A stretch of 64,000 nt of DNA from Hyphomicrobium sp. CS1BSMeth3 (GTDB lineage Bacteria > Pseudomonadota > Alphaproteobacteria > Rhizobiales > Hyphomicrobiaceae): NCBI RefSeq assembly GCF_900117415.1, contig NZ_FPEI01000005.1, positions 434,001-498,000 of the forward strand, written 5' to 3'. A program made the translations under genes and the position numbers. Positions 8,864 through 18,136 of this stretch are shown here, piece after piece (the first letter of the stretch is position 1; every line of letters begins with the position of its first letter). A model generated the notes under the pieces. It had not been told where the DNA came from and did no database searches. It worked only from the letters and a program-made list of their open reading frames with translations.

Positions 8864-10759
8864 ATGACCTCGCATGAGAGCGCGCCACGTCGCCTTGATG
8901 CACTCGGAAGCAACCGAGCATCGGATCCTTGTCCGACGCCGAAGGTCTCCATCCGCGCTTCGCTGCGCGATGCCTGGAAGCTCGCCATCCCCTACTTCGT
9001 AACGCGCGACGCGAGCGGCCTGCGGATCGGCCGTCTCGATCTCTCCCGGGTTCAAGAGAGGTGGATCGCGGGCGCCCTCCTGGGGCTGGTTCTTGCACTC
9101 AATGTTGCGCAAGTCGGCGTCAGCGTGCTCGTCAATCAGTGGAACGGCCGGTTCTTCAATGCATTGCAGGTAAAGAGCTTGCCGGCCTTCACGACCGAGC
9201 TCGGAATTTTCAGCATCCTTGCCACGATCTTCGTCATCCTCGCAGCTTACGAGCTCTACATAACCCAGCTCCTGGTTCTGCGCTGGCGAACATGGATGAC
9301 GAACCGGCTTCTCGAGCGCTGGACGAACGGTCCCATCCACTATCGATTGCGACTGCGCGGCGACGAGGCCGACAACCCTGATCAGCGTATCGCCGAGGAC
9401 GTGCAGCAGTTTGCTTCAGGTACGCTGGCGATCGGCGTGCAGCTCTTCTCGTCGGCGCTTTCGCTGGTCGCCTTCGCAGGAGTGCTCTGGGGTCTCTCGG
9501 CGGGATTTCCGCTGCGCATCTTCAATTTTGAGCTCTCGAGCATACCCGGATATCTGGTCTGGCTCGCGCTTGCGTACGCGATTGCCGGCACGGCGCTGGC
9601 GCACTGGATTGGCCGACCGCTCGCCACGCTCGACGCGGTGAGACAGCGCCGCGAGGCCGATTTCCGCTTCGGGCTGGTGCGCCTGCGCGAAAATGCCGAG
9701 CCGGTCGCGATGCTCGGAGGAGAAACCGTAGAGCGCAATGAGCTGCGATCCCGCTACTCGCTCGTCTACGAGAACACGATGGCCCTTCTGAAGCGGCGCA
9801 AGATGCTGACCTGGTTCACCGCCGGGTATCAGCAGTTCTCCGTGGTCGCGCCCTTCCTGCTGCTGTCGCCGGCATACTTCGCGGGAAATCTCGGCCTTGG
9901 CGTACTCACGCAAACCTCGGGAGCGCTCGGAAGCGTCCAGGACAATCTCTCGATCTTCGTGGGCCTCTATACGACGATCGCCGACTACAGCGCCGTCGTC
10001 AGCCGACTTGCTGGTTTCGATCGCTCGCTGGCTCTCGTGGCCAAGGCCTCTGACACGGGTGTGACGAGGCGCGCGACCATGAAGAGCGGGATCCGCATCA
10101 CGGACCTCGTCGTGAACCAGGTGTGTGGCAAGCCGCTGCTGAGCGTACCCTCGCTCGAAGCTCGCCCCGGAGACCATCTTCTGCTGACTGGGCCATCCGG
10201 CATCGGCAAGACAACCCTTCTCCGGGCGCTTGCCGGATCCTGGCCGCACGCGAGCGGCACTTTCGAGATGGCTCCGGGTTGTCGCATCATGCTGATGCCG
10301 CAGCAGCCCTACATTCCCTGGGGCACGCTCAATGCAGCTTTGGCCTATCCGCGCTCAGCGCCGATCTGCCCCGAGGCAACGAAGCGCTATCTGCAAAGCG
10401 CCGGGCTCGGCCATCTGATCGAGCGCCTCCACGAGATCGCTCCCTGGCACCGCATCCTCTCGATCGGCGAGGCGCAGCGGCTATCGCTGGTGCGCGCCAT
10501 GCTTGCCTCACCTGATGTGCTTTTCCTGGATGAGGCCACCTCCGCGGTCGATGAGAGCACCGAGCAGCAGCTATATGCGTTGCTTTCAAGCGCGCTGCCC
10601 GCGGCCATTGTCGTCTCGGTTGGCCATCGCGCGAATTTGCAGGGCTTGCATGACAGATACTTCGCTGTCGCAAGAGACGCTGCAGGTACCCCCGAACTTC
10701 AAGAGCGGCAGTGTGAAACCAGCAGGTCCCTGGCGCGCATCTCGACGATGCCAAGTTGA
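8864..10759 (+). CDS. SbmA/BacA-like ABC protein, fused permease and ATPase
   Basis: Residues about 65-400 form an ABC_membrane_2 (SbmA/BacA, peroxisomal ABCD-like) domain, with LVNQWNGRFFNALQ near helix 1, the WRTWMTNRLLERW loop and the EA-like RLRENAEPVAMLGGE motif. The C-terminal ATPase has Walker A GPSGIGKTT (443-451), a signature region reading LSIGEAQRLSL rather than LSGGE, Walker B VLFLDEAT (about 552-559) and switch His in GHR. This is the YddA-type half-transporter, which works as a homodimer; relatives take up or extrude peptides, cobalamin or lipids. Substrate unknown. The gene is monocistronic and convergent with the Rieske gene. Confidence 0.87.
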   Translation: MTSHESAPRRLDALGSNRASDPCPTPKVSIRASLRDAWKLAIPYFVTRDASGLRIGRLDLSRVQERWIAGALLGLVLALNVAQVGVSVLVNQWNGRFFNALQVKSLPAFTTELGIFSILATIFVILAAYELYITQLLVLRWRTWMTNRLLERWTNGPIHYRLRLRGDEADNPDQRIAEDVQQFASGTLAIGVQLFSSALSLVAFAGVLWGLSAGFPLRIFNFELSSIPGYLVWLALAYAIAGTALAHWIGRPLATLDAVRQRREADFRFGLVRLRENAEPVAMLGGETVERNELRSRYSLVYENTMALLKRRKMLTWFTAGYQQFSVVAPFLLLSPAYFAGNLGLGVLTQTSGALGSVQDNLSIFVGLYTTIADYSAVVSRLAGFDRSLALVAKASDTGVTRRATMKSGIRITDLVVNQVCGKPLLSVPSLEARPGDHLLLTGPSGIGKTTLLRALAGSWPHASGTFEMAPGCRIMLMPQQPYIPWGTLNAALAYPRSAPICPEATKRYLQSAGLGHLIERLHEIAPWHRILSIGEAQRLSLVRAMLASPDVLFLDEATSAVDESTEQQLYALLSSALPAAIVVSVGHRANLQGLHDRYFAVARDAAGTPELQERQCETSRSLARISTMPS

Positions 10760-10796
10760 TGCCCATTCACCGCCCGAGCTGATCGGGCTTGGGTTC

Positions 10797-11354
10797 TCAT
10801 CCAATGAGAACGCGCGTGTCGGTCTGGAACTTGTAGGGCGGGACCTCGAGATTGCGCGGCGCTGGACCGCGCCGGATGCGGCCCGAGATATCGTATTGCG
10901 AGCCGTGGCAGGAGCAGAACCAGCCGCCGTAGTCGCCGCGGGCTCCGGTCGGTGACTGTCCCTGAGGAATGCAGCCGAGGTGGGTGCAAATGCCGATGAT
11001 GATCAGCCACGCCGGCCGCTCGACGCGAGACTGGTCGGTGGCGGGATCAGGCAGCGACGCGTTGTTGTCTTTTTCGGCGGTCTCGATCTGCTCGGGTGTG
11101 CGGTGGACGACGAACACCGGTTTGCCGCGCCAGATCACCGTGATGCGCTGCCCCAGTGCGATGGGGGCGAGGTCGACCTCGGTTGTCGAAAGGGCGACCG
11201 TATCGGCCGCAGGGTTCATGCTGTCGAGGAGCGGCCACATGGCGGCGGCTCCGCCTATGGCAGCGAACACACTGGCGGAGACAATGAGGAAATCGCGGCG
11301 CGTGGTCCCCTCAGCAGTGTCGGACGAGAGAATTGCAGAGCTTTCGGGCGTCAT
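10797..11354 (-). CDS. Rieske [2Fe-2S] protein, ubiquinol-cytochrome c reductase type
   Basis: 185 residues with a twin-arginine-type anchor (TTRRDFLIVSASVFAAIGGAAA, residues 18-39). The cluster ligands are Cys123 and His125 in CTHLGC and Cys147 and His150 in CSCHGS; Cys128 and Cys149 form the usual disulfide pair. In the cytochrome bc1 complex this subunit moves electrons from quinol to cytochrome c1 on the periplasmic side. No cytochrome b or c1 gene is adjacent; the neighbour 26 bp downstream is a rhomboid protease gene on the same strand. Confidence 0.93.
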   Translation of the reverse strand: MTPESSAILSSDTAEGTTRRDFLIVSASVFAAIGGAAAMWPLLDSMNPAADTVALSTTEVDLAPIALGQRITVIWRGKPVFVVHRTPEQIETAEKDNNASLPDPATDQSRVERPAWLIIIGICTHLGCIPQGQSPTGARGDYGGWFCSCHGSQYDISGRIRRGPAPRNLEVPPYKFQTDTRVLIG

Positions 11355-11380
11355 GGGTGGGCCTCTCTACAATGCCGATC

Positions 11381-12058
11381 TCAACGAAAGCGCAGTCGCC
11401 CTCTCCGCCACCACTGAATAACGAGGAAGCCGCCGAGCATGCCGCCAAGGTGCGCAAAATGCGCGACCCCGGACTGTGTTCCGGTGACGCCCAGAAACAG
11501 CTCGAGACCGCCATAGAGCACCGCGAACATGGGCGCCGGCATCGGGATCGGCGGAAACAGCGGCATGATGATCCGATTGGGAAAGTACATTGCGAACGCG
11601 AGGAGCAGCCCGAAGACTCCGCCGGAAGCGCCGATGGTTGGGTAGATGCTCCCCGTCCAGGTCGTCAGTCCGAGCTGAACGAGGCCGGCGCTGAGAACGC
11701 AGAACGCATAGTAGAACGCGAAGCGCCGACCTCCCCAAACACGCTCGAGGTCCGCGCCGAACATGTAGACGCCAAACATATTGAAGAGGATGTGGGTCAC
11801 GCTGGCATGAAGAAAGCCATAGGTGAGTAGCTGCCACGGCTCGAACATCGATCCGAGCGGCCAGAGCGCGAAAGTCGCCCAGGGAAAGCCGAGCGCCGCC
11901 GACTGCATCAGAAAAATGCCGACGTTCACGAAGATCAGCGCCTGGGTGACTGGAGGTAGCACGGCCAACGCTCCCGAAGCTCGATACAGTGACGATATAG
12001 TGCCGGTCACCGGCGTATTCGAGTGTCGGAGAGTGTTCTTGGCTGCCTTGGTCGGCAA
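11381..12058 (-). CDS. Rhomboid-family intramembrane serine protease
   Basis: Six-helix rhomboid core. Catalytic Ser145 sits in GASGGVFG, catalytic His203 in AHFAHLGGMLGG, and the helix-2 HxxxN pair is in THILFNMFG. The L1-loop motif appears as LERVWGGRRF. Such proteases cleave membrane-protein segments within the bilayer; the substrate is unknown. The frame opens with a TTG and has no ATG before about residue 51, so the N-terminus is uncertain. Orientation suggests possible co-transcription with the Rieske gene, whose start lies about 26 bp after this stop. Confidence 0.88.
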   Translation of the reverse strand: MPTKAAKNTLRHSNTPVTGTISSLYRASGALAVLPPVTQALIFVNVGIFLMQSAALGFPWATFALWPLGSMFEPWQLLTYGFLHASVTHILFNMFGVYMFGADLERVWGGRRFAFYYAFCVLSAGLVQLGLTTWTGSIYPTIGASGGVFGLLLAFAMYFPNRIIMPLFPPIPMPAPMFAVLYGGLELFLGVTGTQSGVAHFAHLGGMLGGFLVIQWWRRGRLRFR

Positions 12059-12286
12059 TTGCCGGACCTATACCGTTTCGTAATCCGGCGATCCGAGCCT
12101 CACCAGAGCGCTAACCATGTCTGCGCGGGCGCGCCTCCCGAGCACGCCTCGCGCGGCCATGCGCCGATCCGCACATTACTAATTGGTATAGATTTGGACG
12201 AGTGCTGGTAACGCCCGTGGCGGCACAGTCGTTCGCGTGATGAGCCGCGCCGAGACCGAGGCGCGCGATCGGCGAAGGGCCCCGAT

Positions 12287-12694
12287 ATGCGAGGCAGAAA
12301 GATCATACTCGGCATCATGCTCGCGACGATGGTCCTCAGCAGCGCGGCCGCCGTGATTTTTCAGCGGCAACCCAATGTCGACAACCAGCAAGTCCTCCAG
12401 TCCCGCCTTGCCGAGCTGAAGGCCCGGCTCAACAGCGCTATCAAGGCCGCCGAGCTTGGCGCCGGCGGAAAGGCCATCAGCGTTCGGCTCGACGAAAGCA
12501 GCTCGAAACCACGCTGGGTGATCGTCGTCGACGCCGCGGGCAAGAAGCGCGATGTTGTCGTCGATGAAACCGGATCGATCATCAGCACGACAGACCACGT
12601 AGAGCTTCCCACAACCCGCCCAGCCGATACTGAGGGAAGCACCGCAGTCCCCGCTCCAGGCCCACCGGATACGGGCGCGGCCGAACACAAGTAG
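12287..12694 (+). CDS. Secreted PepSY-like protein
   Basis: 135 residues: an N-terminal signal or anchor (KIILGIMLATMVLSSAAAVIF), then one PepSY-like unit at about 50-102 (AAELGAGGKAISVRL, WVIVVDAAGKKRDVVVDETGSIIS) and a Pro/Thr-rich tail. PepSY domains are extracytoplasmic and often regulate proteases or accompany two-component systems. It lies 183 bp upstream of an OmpR-type regulator and kinase pair and may be part of the same stimulus response. Confidence 0.7.
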   Translation: MRGRKIILGIMLATMVLSSAAAVIFQRQPNVDNQQVLQSRLAELKARLNSAIKAAELGAGGKAISVRLDESSSKPRWVIVVDAAGKKRDVVVDETGSIISTTDHVELPTTRPADTEGSTAVPAPGPPDTGAAEHK

Positions 12695-12877
12695 CAGCCA
12701 AGCCCATCTCGCGCCTCCGTATCGCCTCTCCCGGAATTTCGTACAGCCGCGGGCTCGAGCCCCATCGAGAAGCAAAACAGCCGGCATTATGATGTTGAAC
12801 TTGCCTCGAGCCGAGATGATGATTGATGGCACGTTTGCATTCGATCGGCGCAGATGCGGCGAGAGGAGCAACCTGCC

Positions 12878-13555
12878 ATGAAGATCCTCGTCATCGAGGA
12901 CGACCGCGAGACCGGCGAGTTCATCAAGAACGGCCTCGAAGAGGCCGGTCATGTCGTGGATCTCGCCGCGACCGGGCGCGATGGACTTTTCCTGGCTGCC
13001 GGCGAGCCGTTCGACATCATCATTGCCGATCGGCGATTGCCGGGCATCGACGGGCTCAGCATCGTCAAGACCATCCGGGCCAGCGGCATCAAGACGCCCG
13101 TACTGTTTCTCACCACGATGTCCGGCGTCGGCGACAGGGTAGAGGGGCTCGAGGCGGGCGCCGATGACTATCTCGTCAAGCCGTTCGCCTTCGCAGAATT
13201 GACTGCGCGCGTGAATGCCCTGAGCCGGCGTCCTCCGATGGCCGCTGTCGAGACGGTGCTGCACGTTGGCGACCTCGAGATGGATCTCATTTCGCGCAAG
13301 GTCCAGCGGGGAGGTCGGGAGATCGAGCTTCAACCACGCGAATTCCGCCTTCTCGAGTTCCTTATGCGTCACGCGGGCAAGATCGTGACGCGAACCATGC
13401 TGCTCGAGGGGGTCTGGGATTTCCATTTCGATCCGAAAACCAACATCGTCGAGACCCATATCAGCCGGCTGCGGTCGAAGATCGACAAAGAGTTCGATGT
13501 CGAGCTGATCGAGACGGTGCGCGGCGCGGGATATCGGCTCCGTGCGGCTCATTGA
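12878..13555 (+). CDS. OmpR-family response regulator
   Basis: The start MKILVIEDDRETG is preferred over an ATG 24 bases upstream; GAGAGGAG lies just before it. Residues 1-120 form the receiver (Asp8, Asp9, phospho-acceptor Asp51 in IIADRRLPG, Lys in YLVKPFAF). Residues about 128-223 form a winged-helix OmpR DNA-binding domain (LQPREFRLLEFLMRHAGKIVTR, VETHISRLRSKID). The stop lies inside the next gene, overlapping by 14 bases, so the kinase gene is translationally coupled. Confidence 0.95.
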   Translation: MKILVIEDDRETGEFIKNGLEEAGHVVDLAATGRDGLFLAAGEPFDIIIADRRLPGIDGLSIVKTIRASGIKTPVLFLTTMSGVGDRVEGLEAGADDYLVKPFAFAELTARVNALSRRPPMAAVETVLHVGDLEMDLISRKVQRGGREIELQPREFRLLEFLMRHAGKIVTRTMLLEGVWDFHFDPKTNIVETHISRLRSKIDKEFDVELIETVRGAGYRLRAAH

Positions 13556-14900
13556 ACTCGCGCGCGGCGTCGGCGCCCGGGTCGCCGCCCTGTCGGCGCT
13601 CCTGGTCATCGCGTCGATGGTGCTTCTCGGAGGGCTTGTCTACGCGTGGATCGACGATGCGCTGATCTCACGCGTACGGCGCAGCATCGAAGAGGAGATG
13701 GCGACGCTTCTGGTTCTCCCAGCGGCGGGGCAGCCGAATTGGCTGATATCGGAGATCGGCCGGCGGACGGAGCAGGGTCTCATACGGCGATATGCCTACC
13801 GCGTTGTCACCAGTGGCGGAATGCACATCGCCGGCGACACGTGGCTGAACGCGGCGGAGCCGGGATGGTCCGAGCAGGAACTGCCGGCCCCCGCCGGGGC
13901 GAACATAGGCGCGGGTCGGCTGCTGGTCCTGACGATCGCGGTCGACAGAAACCTGCTTCTCTCTGTTGGGCAGGACGTTCGCTGGATTGCCGATGTCGAA
14001 AAGGAGCTGCTCGAGCTTCTCCTGTGGTCGCTGCTCGGTGGCATGGGCCTGGCGACGCTCACGGCGCTGGTCGCCCAGCGCATTGTCGCGCAGCGCCTGG
14101 CGGTGGTGTCCAAGTCGGCGCACGCGATCATGGACGGCAATCTGAAGAACCGGATTCCCCTGACGGGTGCGAACGACGATTTCGATCGGCTGTCGCAAAC
14201 GCTGAACGACATGCTCGATCGCATTCAAGGCTTGATGGACAACCTCGAACAGGTAACGGACGACATTGCCCATGATCTCAGAACGCCGCTCGGTCGCTTG
14301 CGTCAGGGTCTCGAGCGTGCGCGCGCCGAGGCCAGAACGCCGCAGGCCTACGGCGAGGCCATAGATCGCGCCATCACCGAGGCGGATGGCCTTCTGGCCA
14401 CGTTCACGGCCTTGCTGCGCATCGCGCAGATCGAGGCAGGTGCGCGTCATTCGGCGTTCCGATCGACAGATCTCTCGGAGGTGATGAGGTCCGTTGCGGA
14501 AGCCTACGAGCCGAGTGCCGAGGAACGCTCTCAGCGCATCGCCCTCGACATCGAGCCCGGCGTAGAAATCCCGGGCGATCGCGATCTCCTCACCCAGGCG
14601 TTCGCTAATCTTATCGAGAATGCCTTGCTTCACACGCCGGCCGGCACGCAGATCACGCTCACGCTGGCGCGCGATGCTGCGGGCGTCGTTGCCGCCGTGT
14701 CAGACAACGGGCCGGGTGTCGCGGACGACGAGCGAGAGAGGATCTTTCGTCGCTTCTACAGGCTCGAAGCCAGCAGAACGACGCCGGGTACCGGGCTTGG
14801 CCTCAGTCTGGTGGCTGCGGTCGCGCGACTGCACGGCGCAACGATCGAGGCCAGTGACGCACGTCCAGGATTGCGGATCAGCCTGACTTTCCCCGCCTAG
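13542..14900 (+). CDS. Two-component sensor histidine kinase
   Basis: Starts with GTG inside the regulator's last codons. Two membrane helices (about 13-36 and 160-180) flank a periplasmic region of about 120 residues; a HAMP domain follows (RLAVVSKSAHAIMDGNLKNRIP). Phospho-acceptor His244 lies in DDIAHDLRTPLGRL, then N-box NLIENALLHTP, G1 DNGPGV and G2 GTGLGLSL. It should phosphorylate the regulator encoded just upstream. With the PepSY gene upstream and an HtrA protease gene 130 bp downstream, an envelope-stress role is plausible but inferred. Confidence 0.94.
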   Translation: MRLIELARGVGARVAALSALLVIASMVLLGGLVYAWIDDALISRVRRSIEEEMATLLVLPAAGQPNWLISEIGRRTEQGLIRRYAYRVVTSGGMHIAGDTWLNAAEPGWSEQELPAPAGANIGAGRLLVLTIAVDRNLLLSVGQDVRWIADVEKELLELLLWSLLGGMGLATLTALVAQRIVAQRLAVVSKSAHAIMDGNLKNRIPLTGANDDFDRLSQTLNDMLDRIQGLMDNLEQVTDDIAHDLRTPLGRLRQGLERARAEARTPQAYGEAIDRAITEADGLLATFTALLRIAQIEAGARHSAFRSTDLSEVMRSVAEAYEPSAEERSQRIALDIEPGVEIPGDRDLLTQAFANLIENALLHTPAGTQITLTLARDAAGVVAAVSDNGPGVADDERERIFRRFYRLEASRTTPGTGLGLSLVAAVARLHGATIEASDARPGLRISLTFPA

Positions 14901-15030
14901 CCTCAGCAGAAAGGAGGCAGCGGGCACATTGGCAATTTTCAACCTTCACGTAAGGACGAGGCAATGGCCGAACGGTCATCCTCCGGCTGACAAGCCTGCA
15001 AAGCGGCTTGAGATGCCACGGAGATGAAAC

Positions 15031-16602
15031 ATGACCGACGATACCAATGCAGCGCCGCCTCCGGATGCCCAATCCCATAGCGGAAATTCTATATCGAGCT
15101 CGCCTCTGACGCGGCGGCGCGCCCGCCTTTTTGGATCTGCAAGTGCGGTAGCGCTCGTTGCTGCCGGCATTGCCGGAGGCACGCTGCTTCTTGCGCGTGA
15201 TCCTGCTCTCGCAGCTCCGCCTCCGGTGACCGGCGCCGCCCAGAGCGGCCAGATGAACATTGCCGACCTCGTCGAGAAGGTGAAGCCGGCCGTCGTCGCC
15301 GTGAAGGTCAACATCCAGACCGCAGCCGATACCAGCGATGAGATGCCGTTCGCAATGCCGGATGTCCCGAAGGGAAGCCCGCTGGAGAGATTTTTCAAGC
15401 AGTTCGGTGATCAGTTCGGACGACAGATGCCTCCCGGCTTCAATCAGCGGCAGCCCACGCAGGCGCAAGGCTCCGGCTTCTTCATCAGCCCGGACGGCTA
15501 CATCGTGACCAACAATCACGTCGTCGATCACGCATCCAACGTGCAGGTCACGCTCGACGATGGGCGTACGCTCGATGCGAAAGTCATCGGCACGGATACG
15601 AAGACCGATCTCGCGCTCATCAAGGTCGACGATAAGGGCACATATCCCTACGTGAATCTGGCGCACACGGCGCCGCGCGTTGGCGAAACAGTGGTCGCCA
15701 TCGGCAATCCGTTCGGCCTCGGCGGCACCGTGACGTCGGGCATCATCTCCGCGCGCGGCCGCGATATCGGCGCCGGCCCGTACGACGACTTCCTGCAAGT
15801 CGATGCCGCGGTCAACCGCGGGAACTCCGGCGGACCGACCTTCAACCTGCAGGGTGAGGTCGTCGGCGTGAACACGGCCATCTACTCCCCGTCGGGCGGC
15901 AGCGTCGGCATCGGCTTTGCCATTCCATCCGAGACGGTGCAGAGCGTTGTCGCTCAGTTGAAGGAGCACGGCAGCGTTGAGCGCGGCTATCTTGGCGTGA
16001 GCACGCAGTCCGTCACGAGAGACATCGCCGACAGCATCAATCTCAAGCAGGCCAAGGGCGCCCTGATCGACAATGCCGAGCCCGGCACGCCGGCAGCCAA
16101 AGCAGGATTGAAGTCCGGTGACGTCATCACGGCGGTCAACGGTGCGGCAATCAGCGACGCCCGCGATCTCGCCCGCAAGATTGGCGGCCTGAAGCCCGGC
16201 TCGAAGGTCAGCATCAGCTATATGCGCGCTGGCAAAGAGCAATCTGCGGATCTCGAGCTCGGCGCAATACCTTCGCAAAAAGCGGCGGCAGCCGGCCAGG
16301 CAGAAGCCGGCAAGCAAGCGCTCGCGGGCCTCGGATTGCGGCTCGCTCCCGCTACGGCCGTCAAGGGTGCGGGCGATGAAGGCGTGGCCGTCGTCGACAT
16401 CGATCCGAACGGCACCGCTGCACGCAAGGGAATGCGCGATGGCGACGTCATACTCGAGGTTGGCGGCAAGCCCGTCGCCACGCCCACCGACGTGAGGAGC
16501 AGCATCGACGCGGCCAAGTCAGAAGGCCGGACCGCTGTGCTGATGAAAGTAAAATCGGCGGATGGCACGCGGTTCGTCGCCGTGCCAGTGCCGAAGGCGT
16601 AG
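15031..16602 (+). CDS. HtrA/DegP-type periplasmic serine protease
   Basis: Membrane anchor or signal at about 35-57 (LFGSASAVALVAAGIAGGTLLL). The trypsin-like domain carries the triad His163 (NNHVVDH), Asp193 (KTDLALIKV) and Ser266 (GNSGGP). Two PDZ domains follow, the first around 325-410 and the second around 435-520, giving the Do/DegP layout. It degrades or refolds damaged envelope proteins. The start MTDDTNAAP lacks a strong ribosome-binding site. It follows the two-component system on the same strand and may be its target. Confidence 0.94.
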   Translation: MTDDTNAAPPPDAQSHSGNSISSSPLTRRRARLFGSASAVALVAAGIAGGTLLLARDPALAAPPPVTGAAQSGQMNIADLVEKVKPAVVAVKVNIQTAADTSDEMPFAMPDVPKGSPLERFFKQFGDQFGRQMPPGFNQRQPTQAQGSGFFISPDGYIVTNNHVVDHASNVQVTLDDGRTLDAKVIGTDTKTDLALIKVDDKGTYPYVNLAHTAPRVGETVVAIGNPFGLGGTVTSGIISARGRDIGAGPYDDFLQVDAAVNRGNSGGPTFNLQGEVVGVNTAIYSPSGGSVGIGFAIPSETVQSVVAQLKEHGSVERGYLGVSTQSVTRDIADSINLKQAKGALIDNAEPGTPAAKAGLKSGDVITAVNGAAISDARDLARKIGGLKPGSKVSISYMRAGKEQSADLELGAIPSQKAAAAGQAEAGKQALAGLGLRLAPATAVKGAGDEGVAVVDIDPNGTAARKGMRDGDVILEVGGKPVATPTDVRSSIDAAKSEGRTAVLMKVKSADGTRFVAVPVPKA

Positions 16603-16719
16603 CAAAGTGGAATCGAGACGCCGGCGATGCCAGGAGACCTCTCTCCTCTTGGCACTCGGCATCTCGATCATAGCGGCAGGCTGGAGTCCGCGCTCTCCGG
16701 TCTGCCGTTGCATTGTCCC

Positions 16720-18054
16720 TCAGTCCAAGCGGCGCACGGATATCTCGTCGAACGAGATGGTTCCCGATACGAGCTGCTCGGAAGGTGTGCGCGCATCGAG
16801 GACAAGGCGGATCTCCTGAGCCGCACATCCCGTTTCCGGGACAACGACATCGAACGAGAAAGCCGTCCAGGCCCGTGTGCGCCCGCCGATCAATGCGCTC
16901 TCTCCGATATCCGATGCCTGATCCCCGACACAGCGGACGCGCCATCGCATGCCTCTTGAGGCCTGCATCTCGCCCATGGTGAGACCTTCGACCCGATAGC
17001 GCCCGGGCTGCAGACGCATGAGCTGCCTCAAGTAGTCGAGATCCGCGCGCCCCTGTCCGAAGCGGATGACAAGAGCGCGCTCGGCCGGCCGATCAGCCCG
17101 GCGTTCGATCGCCGCCGTCCCCCATCCTTCGCGGGCAGGACTCCAGTCGAAAGGCAGGCCCGTCGGTCGGCTCTCGAAGCTGCCATTGAAGAGCGGGCCA
17201 ACGGACGCGAGCTGCTCAGGCGGGAGGAAGCGCAGCCACGTGGAGTAGGCAAGATCGTAGAACTTCCGCTCGATCAGGAAATTCAGATACCAGCGAAGCT
17301 CGCGCGCTGTCGGGGGATGCGATGTCGACTTGAGTGCGAGGAAAAGTTCCAATGGCACGCGCGCATCGGTGACGGCATCCGGCAGTCTCGGAATGAACTC
17401 GCGGCGCCACTCCGGCGCCGCAGCAACAGCTTTCACGACCGCTGGCGCGGCCTCGGGTTTCTGAAGCAGCTTGGCAAGCAGCGGCGTGAGAGGTGTTACG
17501 GCCTCCCAGTAGTAGCGCATCATGGTATCGACGTGCCGCACAGCAAGCGACCAGTCCTGATGCTTCAGGGCATCGTCGATCAGCCAGCCCAGCACTGCCG
17601 GATTCCGCAGAGAACGGTGCGCGCTTGCCTCGAAGAGCGTCTTCGCCTCCTCATCCTTGCCGGCCTGGCGCGCGACATCACCGAGCATGGCAAGTGCGCG
17701 TGCATTTTCCGGCTCCTGGGCGAGAATTGCCCGAGCCTGGCGGCCAAGATCGTCCTCGTGCTGGCGACCGGATGGGGCCTGCGCATCCGACGCTGGTGAG
17801 ACCTTTTGCCGGCGCGCCTGATCCATTGTGCGATCGATCTGCGCCAGCAGGGCGGATGGATCGTCGGCTCGGATGGCCAGCGCCCGACGCGGGTCGATCT
17901 CGACCAGAGCGGCGACGAGGCTATGCGTTACGATCGCCCAGAGCAGGCCGGCAGCCAGGACGACGAACACCAGCAAACGAAGCGCTCGCATCCCACGACG
18001 CCGTGATGGCGCGATCTCGGCGCTGCTTTCCTGCACGTCTCCGGTTTCAGCCAT
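16720..18054 (-). CDS. Membrane-anchored TPR-like protein, C-terminal beta domain
   Basis: One N-terminal membrane helix (LRLLVFVVLAAGLLWAIVTHSLV, about 25-47), then a helical repeat region of about 230 residues with TPR-like units (ARAILAQEPENARALAMLGDVARQAGKDEEAKTLFEASAH). The last 170 residues look beta-rich and carbohydrate-binding-module-like (FNGSFESRPTGLPFDW, SFDVVVPETGCAAQEIRLVLDAR, ISFDEISVR). It is last in the wza-wzc-J-domain run on this strand, so a periplasmic role in polysaccharide assembly or export is likely. Not assigned to a named family. Confidence 0.65.
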   Translation of the reverse strand: MAETGDVQESSAEIAPSRRRGMRALRLLVFVVLAAGLLWAIVTHSLVAALVEIDPRRALAIRADDPSALLAQIDRTMDQARRQKVSPASDAQAPSGRQHEDDLGRQARAILAQEPENARALAMLGDVARQAGKDEEAKTLFEASAHRSLRNPAVLGWLIDDALKHQDWSLAVRHVDTMMRYYWEAVTPLTPLLAKLLQKPEAAPAVVKAVAAAPEWRREFIPRLPDAVTDARVPLELFLALKSTSHPPTARELRWYLNFLIERKFYDLAYSTWLRFLPPEQLASVGPLFNGSFESRPTGLPFDWSPAREGWGTAAIERRADRPAERALVIRFGQGRADLDYLRQLMRLQPGRYRVEGLTMGEMQASRGMRWRVRCVGDQASDIGESALIGGRTRAWTAFSFDVVVPETGCAAQEIRLVLDARTPSEQLVSGTISFDEISVRRLD

Positions 18055-18136
18055 GGTATCCGTGCAGCGCTAGTGTGATGAACGAGAAACTCGCTCGGGA
18101 CAGGATTGACGCATCGCGCACTCCGGCATCCAGACC

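Noticed and set aside
12179-13609. 476-codon minus-strand frame spanning the PepSY gene and response regulator
   Set aside because: It crosses two well-supported genes on the other strand and lacks domain content.
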